Source: Alkalimonas cellulosilytica
GTDB lineage: Bacteria > Pseudomonadota > Gammaproteobacteria > Enterobacterales > Alteromonadaceae
Reading direction: 5' to 3'
DNA: 26,925 nucleotides
Assembly (NCBI RefSeq): GCF_036325985.1
Contig: NZ_JAUHLI010000025.1
Span: 1-26,925, forward strand
Position 1 is the stretch's first letter. Each line of letters opens with the position of its first letter. This document shows positions 7,438-15,195 of this stretch, piece by piece. The position numbers and the translations under genes were made by a program. The notes beneath the pieces were generated by a model, which was given only the letters and a program-made list of their open reading frames with translations, was not told the DNA's origin and made no database searches.

Positions 7438-7581
7438 TTAGCCCACACTTTTGTGCTTGCATTTCTCTCAAGCTAACGATGAATTCATAGCCGCCTACAC
7501 AGGGCTTAATATCCATCTAAACTTAAATTAAATCAAGTGATACCAAGCATTCATGGCCTACAAGCCAAAATGTTACATAAA

Positions 7582-8367
7582 TTAGTTTTGCTCATTCAGC
7601 ATAGCTAATCGTTTAAGCATTTCCCTGTTTGGTTGCATTGACAAGGCAGGAGGAATAACCAAAGTTGTTTTCAGACTGAACTCAGAAACCGGCAAATCTT
7701 TGAGTAATACACAGTCTATCCGAGCTTTTTGCAGTGGCAAGCCTATGGCTTCATACAAAATGACCGAATGATCAAGCGGGTAATGTACCTGCAAGGTTTC
7801 TAACAATAGCTTTCGGTAGCTGATTCCTGTTGAAAACCGGGTTAAGCTTTTATCCCCAGCAACACCTATCTGCCAAAGCACCAGATACGCAGATGGATTT
7901 ATCGTACACTGGTAAAACATGAATTGACTGGCCTCGTAATGTTGACAACCATAAGTACCTGGATCGATACCAAGATCAGCATACAAGCAAGCCTCAGCTG
8001 AGATCCCCGGCTCCATGTGTGCCTGGTAGCCCTGTTCACGAGCTATAGCTATGGCTTTATGGGGCACCCAGGCAAATACACCGGGGTGACCGTAAAAAGC
8101 TCCCACCACATTTTTTCCCGCTTGAACCTCAGCCAGCATAACCTTCACCATCTCTTTATAACTTTGCAAACGAGACTTCCCCTCTTGATAGAAGGGCTGC
8201 AAACTGCGAACATCAGCATTCATACTCTCAATCCACTGCTCTGATATTCCATCGGCAACCAGCACAAAAACCACGTCGGCCTGTTCAATATAACGACGAC
8301 TTAGCGGACTGATATGAGCCCCTAATGTCATCCCTGTCCCCACACAAACAAGACGTCCATGCTGCAT
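7582..8367 (-). CDS. Split-borosin peptide backbone alpha-N-methyltransferase (SonM/OphMA family)
   Basis: Predicted S-adenosylmethionine-dependent enzyme that N-methylates backbone amides of a separate precursor. 261 residues from ATG 8367; the gene starts in a TGATG overlap with the upstream stop, with GGGGG before it. The fold is the tetrapyrrole-methylase type: LVCVGTG at 6-12, YGHPGVFA at 93-100, MEPGISAEACLYADLGIDP near 119-137. The borosin signature is Tyr60, Arg66 and Tyr70, with the Y-x5-R-x3-Y spacing of OphMA Tyr66/Arg72/Tyr76. Segments such as SRRYIEQADVVF, EASQFMFYQ and YPLDHSVILYE resemble SonM of Shewanella oneidensis as I remember it. Unlike fungal OphMA it carries no fused core peptide, and the candidate precursor is encoded next downstream. 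A cobalamin or siroheme methylase is unlikely: no such pathway genes are nearby. Confidence 0.85.
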   Translation of the reverse strand: MQHGRLVCVGTGMTLGAHISPLSRRYIEQADVVFVLVADGISEQWIESMNADVRSLQPFYQEGKSRLQSYKEMVKVMLAEVQAGKNVVGAFYGHPGVFAWVPHKAIAIAREQGYQAHMEPGISAEACLYADLGIDPGTYGCQHYEASQFMFYQCTINPSAYLVLWQIGVAGDKSLTRFSTGISYRKLLLETLQVHYPLDHSVILYEAIGLPLQKARIDCVLLKDLPVSEFSLKTTLVIPPALSMQPNREMLKRLAMLNEQN

Positions 8368-8936
8368 CAATGCCCCCGGCAATTCTTATTGTAATGTTGT
8401 TCGATGAACCAGGTTTGCTGGTTATTTGCTGTCACTCTTGTTCCTTTTGTCATTGCCGCCGTTTGAGCCATAGCAATTGCAGCCGCATTATCAGGATGAA
8501 GTTGAAGCCAGACTTTTGAAACACCCAAAGCGAACAACCTGGCTATGCACTGTTGTAAAACTTCAGTGGCCACTCCTTTCCCCTGAGCCTGTTGGCTCAG
8601 GATAATACCAAACTCGATACCTGCATCCCCCGTGTCGGTTAATCCCATCAGACCTAAACTCCGCCGGCTGCTTTTACTTTCAATCACAAAAAATAACCGC
8701 CGCCATTGAAGTGCAACATTGAGTTTTAGAGCCTTAAAGAAGCTTGCTACTGCCTCACCCTCCGTTAAAGATCTACCAATGTAACGCATACTATTGGCAT
8801 CGGTATAAAGCTGCAGATACAAAGTTTGATCTTTGCCAGTTAACAGCCGCACACTGGTGTGCGCGGTAGTAAAAGTCAGTTGCGATGCAACAGGAACATA
8901 GCCAATATCCAAACACGCTGCATTGTATTGCTTCAT
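8367..8936 (-). CDS. GNAT family N-acetyltransferase (RimJ/RimL-like)
   Basis: 189 residues. An acetyl-CoA-binding GNAT fold of the Acetyltransf_3 type is suggested by SVRLLTGKDQTLYLQLYTD (28-46), FFVIESKSSRRSLGLMGLT, the IEFGIILSQQAQGKGVATEV segment whose Q-x-x-G-x-G/A loop (118-123) binds the CoA pyrophosphate, and LHPDNAAAIAMAQTAAM near 146-162. Enzymes of this group acetylate protein N-termini or small amines; the substrate here is unknown. Its stop codon shares one base with the methyltransferase ATG, so the two are surely co-translated. This makes it a candidate tailoring or self-protection enzyme of the borosin locus (inference). The start ATG 8936 has a weak GAGCGG site. Confidence 0.85.
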   Translation of the reverse strand: MKQYNAACLDIGYVPVASQLTFTTAHTSVRLLTGKDQTLYLQLYTDANSMRYIGRSLTEGEAVASFFKALKLNVALQWRRLFFVIESKSSRRSLGLMGLTDTGDAGIEFGIILSQQAQGKGVATEVLQQCIARLFALGVSKVWLQLHPDNAAAIAMAQTAAMTKGTRVTANNQQTWFIEQHYNKNCRGH

Positions 8937-8975
8937 ATCCGCTCACTGTGACAATTTTTTGTTTAGCATACCGAA

Positions 8976-9004
8976 ATTTGAAGTTGGAGCCAGTCAGCTG
9001 CCAA
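8976..9004 (-). promoter_or_regulatory. Candidate promoter of the GNAT-methyltransferase-precursor operon
   Basis: On the minus strand TTGGCA (8999-9004) is followed after 17 bases by TCAAAT (8976-8981), about 40 bases before the GNAT start. The -35 is good and the -10 is 4/6. A second -10-like TATGCT follows closely. It lies in the 126-base gap shared with the divergent binding-protein gene. Confidence 0.35.
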
Positions 9005-9062
9005 ACTTTGTCTTTTAATGCCATACTTAGCCGTAAGCTTTAAGAGAAGGTCGCGAGCTGTA

Positions 9063-9839
9063 ATGGGTGATAAAAAGCTGTTGTCTCTTTTGCTGTTCAG
9101 TTTGAGCTTACCCGCTCAGGCTCTGCAACCTGTGGAGCAAACCACACTGCTGGTTGGGGTTGGAGCCGATAAACCACCGTTTATACTTTCCAACGCAGAG
9201 ACGATATCCGGGCTTGAGGTGGATATTTTCCGCGAAGCTATGGCCGGGTCGGGTTATCAACTCGAGTTTGTCGCTTTACCCTTTCATCAATTAAACCGCG
9301 CATTGCTGCTGTTTCCTGATCTTGATGTTGCAGCGGGTGTTGGCACGGAGTTTTTTGACAAGCTGCATTATGTCGATCAATTCAGTTATTACGAAAATGT
9401 CGCCATCAGCAAAGCCGCAGCGAATGTGAAGCTCGAATCTGTCCGGGATTTACAGCAGTACTCTGTGGTTTCCTGGCAAGGAGCCAGCCAGCCGGCAACA
9501 CCGCTTGGTTCCGTCTTTCATTACCTCTATGATGCAGCTGATCGCCAGACCCATCAAGGCTATCAGGAGCTGAGCCAATACAGCCAGAATGCCATGTTCT
9601 GGCTGGGCCGAACCGATGTGATTGTGGTGGATCGGGCCATTTTTAGTTGGTACCGCCGCTTGCTGGCCGACAGCAAGGATACCTCGGCGGAGGTCAGGAT
9701 CCATCAGCTCTTTCCTGAGCGTCAATACACCCGGGTCGCATTTCGCGACCCTGAACTGGCCGCTCTGTTTGCAGCTGGCCTGGAGCAACTCAAAGCCTCA
9801 GGCCGCTACCAGCAGCTGTACCAGCACTATCTGGATTGA
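9063..9839 (+). CDS. Periplasmic solute-binding protein, family 3 type, without transporter genes
   Basis: 258 residues from ATG 9063, chosen because the product then begins with a clean signal peptide (MGDKKLLSLLLFSLSLPAQA); an ATG at 9018 adds 15 residues and spoils it. The mature part has the family-3 pattern: LLVGVGADKPPFIL, ISGLEVDIFREAMAGSGYQLEFVALPF, a middle lobe with the SVVSWQGAS segment, and a C-terminal LAALFAAGLEQLKASGRYQQLYQHY. Such proteins bind amino acids or related small molecules. No permease or ATPase gene is adjacent, which is common for alteromonad stand-alone copies that may act as sensors or decoys. Its 3' end overlaps the convergent ygiQ gene by 13 bases. Confidence 0.8.
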   Translation: MGDKKLLSLLLFSLSLPAQALQPVEQTTLLVGVGADKPPFILSNAETISGLEVDIFREAMAGSGYQLEFVALPFHQLNRALLLFPDLDVAAGVGTEFFDKLHYVDQFSYYENVAISKAAANVKLESVRDLQQYSVVSWQGASQPATPLGSVFHYLYDAADRQTHQGYQELSQYSQNAMFWLGRTDVIVVDRAIFSWYRRLLADSKDTSAEVRIHQLFPERQYTRVAFRDPELAALFAAGLEQLKASGRYQQLYQHYLD

Positions 9840-12061
9840 TGGGGTTTCCTGGTTGGCCGCTTCGCCTTCTTCCCTTTATGAGCAGCCGGATCCAAGCCGG
9901 TATGACGGGTTAGCGCCTGTTGGCCAGGCTTTGGCTTGGCCGGGCGTCTGGCAATAGGCTTGTCATCCGGCGGTACCAAGCAGTCTTTGCTGCGGCCAAT
10001 CAGATGCTCCATCTTGTGCGCAATCAAGGCTTCGCGGATTTGCCCCCAGCCTGCCGGATCGTGGTAACGCAGCAGCGCCTTATGCAGGCGCCGGTTACGT
10101 TCGCCTTTTGGCACAGGCACATCTTCAGTCGTGTGCTTGTGGATGTTTTTCAGCGAGTTCAAGCCGGTATGGTAAATGGTGGTGGCATTGGCCATTGGGC
10201 TGGGGTAAAAGTTCTGCACCTGATCCAGCTTAAAGCCGCGCTGCTTTAACCACAGTGCCAGGTTGATCATATCCAGATCGGTGGTACCAGGATGCGCCGA
10301 AATAAAGTATGGGATCAGGTACTGCTCTTTGCCGGCTTCTTTGCTGTACTGCTCGAACATGGCTTTGAATTTGTCGTAAGCGCCCATGCCCGGTTTCATC
10401 ATTTTTGATAAAGGCCCCTCTTCGGTGTGCTCTGGGGCAATTTTCAGGTAACCACCGACATGGTGCTGCACCAGCTCTTTGACGTAATTCGGATCTTCCA
10501 CCGCTAAATCATACCGCACACCCGATGCTACCAGCACTTTTTTAATGCCCGGAAGAGCGCGCGCTTCGCGGTACAGCTCAACCGTCGGGCTTTGATCGGT
10601 ATCCATGTGTTCACAGATGGTGGGATAGACGCAGGATGGCCTGCGACAAGTTTGCTCGGCACGGGGGTTTTTGCAGCGCAGCCGGTACATATTAGCCGTT
10701 GGGCCGCCTAAATCCGAGATCACCCCGGTAAAACCCGGTACTTTGTCACGGATTTGCTCGACTTCGCGCAAAATAGATTCTTTTGACCGGCTTTGGATCA
10801 CCCGGCCCTCGTGCTCAGTAATGGAGCAAAAGCTGCAACCACCAAAGCAGCCACGCATGATATTGACCGAGGTTTTGATCATCTCATAGGCCGGAATTTT
10901 CGCCTTGCCGTAGCTTGGATGCGGTACCCGCTGGTAGGGCAAGCCGAACACCAAATCCATCTCTTCGGTACTCAGCGGAAAAGCCGGCGGGTTGACCCAG
11001 ATATGGCGATCGCCATGGCGCTGCATAATGGCACGAGCGCAACCTGGGTTGGTTTCCTGATGCACAATGCGAGAAGCATGGGCATAGAGTGGCTTATTGA
11101 CCGAGACCTGCTCAAACGCTGGCAACTTGACGTAAGTTAACTCCCACGGCTTTTGTTTGGCTGGCTGCACCACCACGGCTTTGGCGTCGACGGGCTGTGG
11201 CTTGGTTAAGTCAATGCCGGCTTTGGCAAACTCGGAGTAGCTGCTGCAACCAACATCATCGGCGCCATAGGGGTTTGGGATGGGATCGATTTTGCCTATT
11301 TTATCCAGTGCAGTGGAATCAACGCCACGCCAGCCAGGCAACGGCTCTTTGCGGATCACTGCGGTACCACGCACATCCTGAATGCTGCTAACAGGCTCGC
11401 CAGCAGCAATCCGGCTGGCTACTTCAATCAAAGGGCGCTCGGCATTGCCATAAATCAGTAAGTCGGCTTTGGCATCGAACAGCACAGAGCGACGCACTTT
11501 TTCCGACCAATAATCGTAATGGGCAATACGCCGCAAACTGGCTTCAATGCCACCAATGATCACAGGCACTTCTTTGTAGGCCTCTTTGCAGCGCTGAGAG
11601 TACACCAGCACGGCCCTATCGGGCCGCTTACCGCCGACATCGCCTGGGGTATAAGCATCATCGTGCCGCAGTTTTTTATCGGCGGTGTAACGGTTAATCA
11701 TCGAGTCCATGTTGCCGGCGGAAACCCCAAAAAACAGATTGGGCTTACCGAGGCGCATAAAGTCGCTTTTGCTGTGCCAGTCCGGCTGAGCAATAATACC
11801 CACCCGAAACCCCTGTTGTTCCAGCATACGCCCGACCACCGCCATGCCAAAGCTGGGATGATCCACATAGGCATCGCCCACCACCAGAATAATATCGCAG
11901 CTGTCCCAGCCCAGTTGATCCATCTCTTTGCGTGACATCGGCAAAAAGGGGGCTGTGCCATAACACTCCGCCCAATACTTCGGGTAGGAAAACAGATCAC
12001 GCTCTGGAGCCATGCGGGCTACCTGAGTGCGGGGACGGAGTGAAGGAGCTGATTGCGACAT
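9827..12061 (-). CDS. ygiQ: YgiQ family radical SAM protein
   Basis: 744 residues, usual length for this conserved family of unknown reaction. Order of parts: an N-terminal DUF/B12-binding-like region (DIILVVGDAYVDHPSFGMAVVGRML, 56-80; FFGVSAGNMDSMINRYT), GGIEASLRRIAHYDYWSEKVRRSVL near 170-194, then the radical SAM core with the cluster cysteines 405, 409 and 412 (RGCFGGCSFCSITEHEGR), and a long basic, proline- and lysine-rich C-terminal tail (about 690-744). Start at ATG 12061; the only Shine-Dalgarno-like bases upstream lie inside a 9-base-pair hairpin (12065-12090). It overlaps the convergent binding-protein gene at its end. Function of the family is not established to my knowledge. Confidence 0.92.
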   Translation of the reverse strand: MSQSAPSLRPRTQVARMAPERDLFSYPKYWAECYGTAPFLPMSRKEMDQLGWDSCDIILVVGDAYVDHPSFGMAVVGRMLEQQGFRVGIIAQPDWHSKSDFMRLGKPNLFFGVSAGNMDSMINRYTADKKLRHDDAYTPGDVGGKRPDRAVLVYSQRCKEAYKEVPVIIGGIEASLRRIAHYDYWSEKVRRSVLFDAKADLLIYGNAERPLIEVASRIAAGEPVSSIQDVRGTAVIRKEPLPGWRGVDSTALDKIGKIDPIPNPYGADDVGCSSYSEFAKAGIDLTKPQPVDAKAVVVQPAKQKPWELTYVKLPAFEQVSVNKPLYAHASRIVHQETNPGCARAIMQRHGDRHIWVNPPAFPLSTEEMDLVFGLPYQRVPHPSYGKAKIPAYEMIKTSVNIMRGCFGGCSFCSITEHEGRVIQSRSKESILREVEQIRDKVPGFTGVISDLGGPTANMYRLRCKNPRAEQTCRRPSCVYPTICEHMDTDQSPTVELYREARALPGIKKVLVASGVRYDLAVEDPNYVKELVQHHVGGYLKIAPEHTEEGPLSKMMKPGMGAYDKFKAMFEQYSKEAGKEQYLIPYFISAHPGTTDLDMINLALWLKQRGFKLDQVQNFYPSPMANATTIYHTGLNSLKNIHKHTTEDVPVPKGERNRRLHKALLRYHDPAGWGQIREALIAHKMEHLIGRSKDCLVPPDDKPIARRPAKPKPGQQALTRHTGLDPAAHKGKKAKRPTRKPHQSR

Positions 12062-12064
12062 GAA

Positions 12065-12090
12065 AACGGCCTGGTGAATAACAGGCCGTT
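12065..12090 (-). terminator. Perfect 9-base-pair hairpin between the RND pump gene and ygiQ
   Basis: AACGGCCTG (12065-12073) and CAGGCCGTT (12082-12090) enclose an 8-base loop. On the minus strand the stem ends in TTTT and then C and the ygiQ ATG. It lies 32 bases after the RND stop. It may terminate the efflux operon with a short U-tract, or form in the ygiQ leader and hide its ribosome site. Confidence 0.5.
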
Positions 12091-12122
12091 AGTATAGCGG
12101 TTTAATGGCAGAACTTACAGCC

Positions 12123-15100
12123 TCAGCCGGTTAACTCCGCCGTGCTTTCCGGGCGGTAATACCGCAGTTTCAACTCTTCCAGCACACTGTAAGCAGCCGG
12201 TACCAGCAATAAAGTCAGCACGGTTGCTACCGACATACCAAATATCACCGTAATGGCCAAAGAGGCGTTGCCATTGCCACCTGGCCCCGAATCGAAAGCG
12301 GCAGGGATCATGGCAAGGATCAGGGTAAGGGATGTCATCAGCACTGGCCGTAAACGCACCGGACAAGCCGCTCTAAGTGCCTCATTGATGCTCATGCTAT
12401 GTTTTTCCCGATATTGGTTGGTAAGGTCAATCAGCAAAATTGAGTTTTTGGTCACGACACCAATTAACAGCACCATCCCAATCATCGAATAAATATTCAG
12501 TGAATAACCGGTCAAACCCAAACCAAGAAAAGCTCCCATCACAGCCAAAGGCATGGCGGTCATAATAATCACCGGCTGCAAATAGGAATTAAACTGGCTG
12601 GCCAACACCATGTAGACCAGGACGATAGCAATCATAAAGACAAACAACATGGCATTGACGGTTCGCCCTAACTCTTCAGCCTGACCGGTCAATGCAATGC
12701 TGAACCCATTCGGTAATGTTGTCGCCGCCGTGGTATAGAGCTGCTCAATCGCATCCGATAACGGCATATCCGGGGCGATGTAAAAGGGCACTGCATACTG
12801 CAGGTTGTATCGGCTGATCACGGCAGGTGCATGGCTTTGCTCAAAATGCGCCACTGCATCCAATCGAACCCGCTGCCCCTCACTGTTGCGCAGCCAAATC
12901 CGGCTTAAATCCGCAGGGGTAGTAAATTGATCATCCCGGCCTTTTAAACGGATGCGAAAACGCTCCCCACCACCAAAATCATCATCAAAGCGGGCAACAT
13001 CGGCCCCACCAATGAAAATATTTACCGCCTGCACCACATCGGAAGTCCGTAATCCCATAAAGTGGGCACGCTCCCGATCCACCCGTAATTGCAGCTGAGG
13101 CTGATTCTGGCGCAAATCCATATCAATGCGGCCAAGTCCTCGTTGCTGCAACGCCTCGAGCAAGCGCTCGGATTGAACGGCTAACTGCTCCTGATTGGTA
13201 GAGCGCACATTGAATTGTAATGCTTCGCCACGCTGGCCACCAAACAAGCCTTGGGAAGACGTAAAAATCCGCACCCCGGTTACTTCTGCAAATGCCCGGT
13301 CCAGGCGTTGCATCACTTGTTGTTGGCTAACACTGCGCTGCTGCCAGGGCAAGAGCCTTACAAAAGCCGTCGCTTCATTGACACCGGCACTGCCGGTACC
13401 AATGGAAACAAAGTAATTATCCACCAAGGTTTCCTGCGTCAGAATGGCTTCCATTTCAGCGACTTTCTCATCCATATAATGGATAGAAACGCCTAAAGGA
13501 GCCCGCATGGTTACCACAAACTGGCCTTCATCTTCTTCCGGAGCAAACTCTGCTGGCAATTGCATACCCAGCCATAAGCTGGCTAGTATGGCAAGGCCAG
13601 ACACGGTAATCACTTTGCTTCTATGGGCCAGCCCCCAGATAAGGATGCGTTGGTAATGATTATCCAGCCACTGAAACGCAGCTTCTAAACGATGATAGGC
13701 TTTGCCATGTACTTTGGGGACTGATAAAAAGCGAGCGCACAGCATCGGAATTAAGCTAAGGGCAATGAAAGTAGATACCGCTACGCCAAACACCACCACC
13801 ACGGCAAAGGATTCAAAGAAACGCCCGATAATGCCTTCCATGAAAATGACCGAGCCAAAAATAGCGATAAGCGACAACGAAGATGCTATCACCGCAGTAA
13901 AGACCTCATTGGCACCAATGCCAGCGGCAGCAACCGCATCCGTTTCTCCCTGCTCGCGGTGTCGCCAGATATTTTCCAGCACTACAATGGCATCGTCCAC
14001 CACCAGACCAATCAATAGCAGGATTGCCAGCATGGTCATCGAATTCAGGGTGTAACCCGCAAAATACATCACCGCAGTTACTGCCAGTAAAGAGACCGGA
14101 ATGGCGACGATAATGATCAGTGTTGAACGCAGGTTTTTCAAGAATAACCACATGACCAAACCTGCCAACACTACGGCCAGCAGTAAGGTTCTCTCCAGAT
14201 TGTCGATCATGCTTTTAATGAATGTAGACTGATCCGAGGTCACAGCCAGCTCGATCCCGGCCGGCAATGATGGCCTGATCTCTTCTGCCAACCGTCGCTC
14301 AATCTCCTGCACCACCTCCAGGGTATTAGCACCTGCAACTTTGATCACACCAAGCCCGACGCTTTCCTGACCATTGAAGCGAGCCAGCCGCCGATAATCG
14401 GTCAAGCCATCTATCACCGTGCTGATATCCTGCAAGCGGACCAAACGTTCACCACTGCGGCGAATAATCAGCTCATTGAGCGCATCAACGTTGTGGTACT
14501 CCAAATCCAGCCGTAACATCCGCTCCTGAAGGCCTCCAACCAGAAAGCCCCCACTGGCCAACACATGCTCGTTGTCTATCGCAGAACGCACATCAGCAAC
14601 GGTAACGCCTTCACGGCTCATCGCATCGGCATCCAGTTCAACCCGGATACGACGATTGCGGCTACCTCCAAGGCGGATTTCACCGACACCATTAATTTGT
14701 TCAAGCTGAGGTCTCAGGGTTGTCCGAGCGTACTCCGTCAACTGCTGAATGGTACGATCACCTTTCACAATAAGCCACAAAACGGGCTGCGAGTCCGCTT
14801 CTACTTTCTTAATGACCGGCGAGTCGGCATCATTGGGCAAGCTGCCAACCACTTCACTAACCCGGGTTTGCACTTCTGAAAATGCGACATCTATGTCCTG
14901 CCCCATCATAAAAGTGATATTCACCGTCGAACTTCCGGGGGCCGAGACTGAACTTATGTTATCAATGCCAGGCACTGTATTGACTGCCCGTTCAATGAAT
15001 TGCGTCACATTAGCATCAACGGTATCCGGATCGGCTCCTGATAACGAGGTACTGACCGAGATCACCGGGAAATCAACATTAGGCACCCGATCATTGCCAA

Positions 15101-15194
15101 TATCCTGGTAAGCAATCAGGCCAAACAACACCAATACAGCGCTCATCATCACCGCCATGACATGACGGCGAATAAAAAACTGAGGCAAGGACAT
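12123..15194 (-). CDS. RND family efflux pump, inner-membrane permease
   Basis: Proton-driven multidrug exporter of the AcrB/MexF/OqxB superfamily, working with the adaptor encoded just upstream and an outer-membrane channel not present here. 1023 residues from ATG 15194; GGGAGG seven bases earlier supports this start over the in-frame codon 12 residues upstream. Twelve membrane segments are expected: N-terminal MSLPQFFIRRHVMAVMMSAVLVLFG, the TM4 proton-relay pair Asp400/Asp401 in LLIGLVVDDAIVVLEN, and the TM10 lysine in GVVTKNSILLIDL. Large periplasmic loops lie near 40-330 and 560-860. Only one nucleotide separates its ATG from the adaptor stop. Substrates cannot be read from the sequence. 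The family resembles the HAE1 hydrophobe/drug group rather than heavy-metal CusA types. Confidence 0.9.
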   Translation of the reverse strand: MSLPQFFIRRHVMAVMMSAVLVLFGLIAYQDIGNDRVPNVDFPVISVSTSLSGADPDTVDANVTQFIERAVNTVPGIDNISSVSAPGSSTVNITFMMGQDIDVAFSEVQTRVSEVVGSLPNDADSPVIKKVEADSQPVLWLIVKGDRTIQQLTEYARTTLRPQLEQINGVGEIRLGGSRNRRIRVELDADAMSREGVTVADVRSAIDNEHVLASGGFLVGGLQERMLRLDLEYHNVDALNELIIRRSGERLVRLQDISTVIDGLTDYRRLARFNGQESVGLGVIKVAGANTLEVVQEIERRLAEEIRPSLPAGIELAVTSDQSTFIKSMIDNLERTLLLAVVLAGLVMWLFLKNLRSTLIIIVAIPVSLLAVTAVMYFAGYTLNSMTMLAILLLIGLVVDDAIVVLENIWRHREQGETDAVAAAGIGANEVFTAVIASSLSLIAIFGSVIFMEGIIGRFFESFAVVVVFGVAVSTFIALSLIPMLCARFLSVPKVHGKAYHRLEAAFQWLDNHYQRILIWGLAHRSKVITVSGLAILASLWLGMQLPAEFAPEEDEGQFVVTMRAPLGVSIHYMDEKVAEMEAILTQETLVDNYFVSIGTGSAGVNEATAFVRLLPWQQRSVSQQQVMQRLDRAFAEVTGVRIFTSSQGLFGGQRGEALQFNVRSTNQEQLAVQSERLLEALQQRGLGRIDMDLRQNQPQLQLRVDRERAHFMGLRTSDVVQAVNIFIGGADVARFDDDFGGGERFRIRLKGRDDQFTTPADLSRIWLRNSEGQRVRLDAVAHFEQSHAPAVISRYNLQYAVPFYIAPDMPLSDAIEQLYTTAATTLPNGFSIALTGQAEELGRTVNAMLFVFMIAIVLVYMVLASQFNSYLQPVIIMTAMPLAVMGAFLGLGLTGYSLNIYSMIGMVLLIGVVTKNSILLIDLTNQYREKHSMSINEALRAACPVRLRPVLMTSLTLILAMIPAAFDSGPGGNGNASLAITVIFGMSVATVLTLLLVPAAYSVLEELKLRYYRPESTAELTG

Positions 15195-15195
15195 A

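Noticed and set aside
7401..7448. Longer start for the precursor at GTG 7448
   Set aside because: No ribosome site before it, and it would add 16 polar residues ahead of the binding-domain-like start; ATG 7400 has GTGAGAA upstream.
7582..8367. Methyltransferase as a cobalamin, siroheme or rRNA (RsmI) methylase
   Set aside because: The fold is shared, but the Y-x5-R-x3-Y signature, overall SonM-like segments and the SonA-like neighbour fit the borosin family; no tetrapyrrole genes are nearby.
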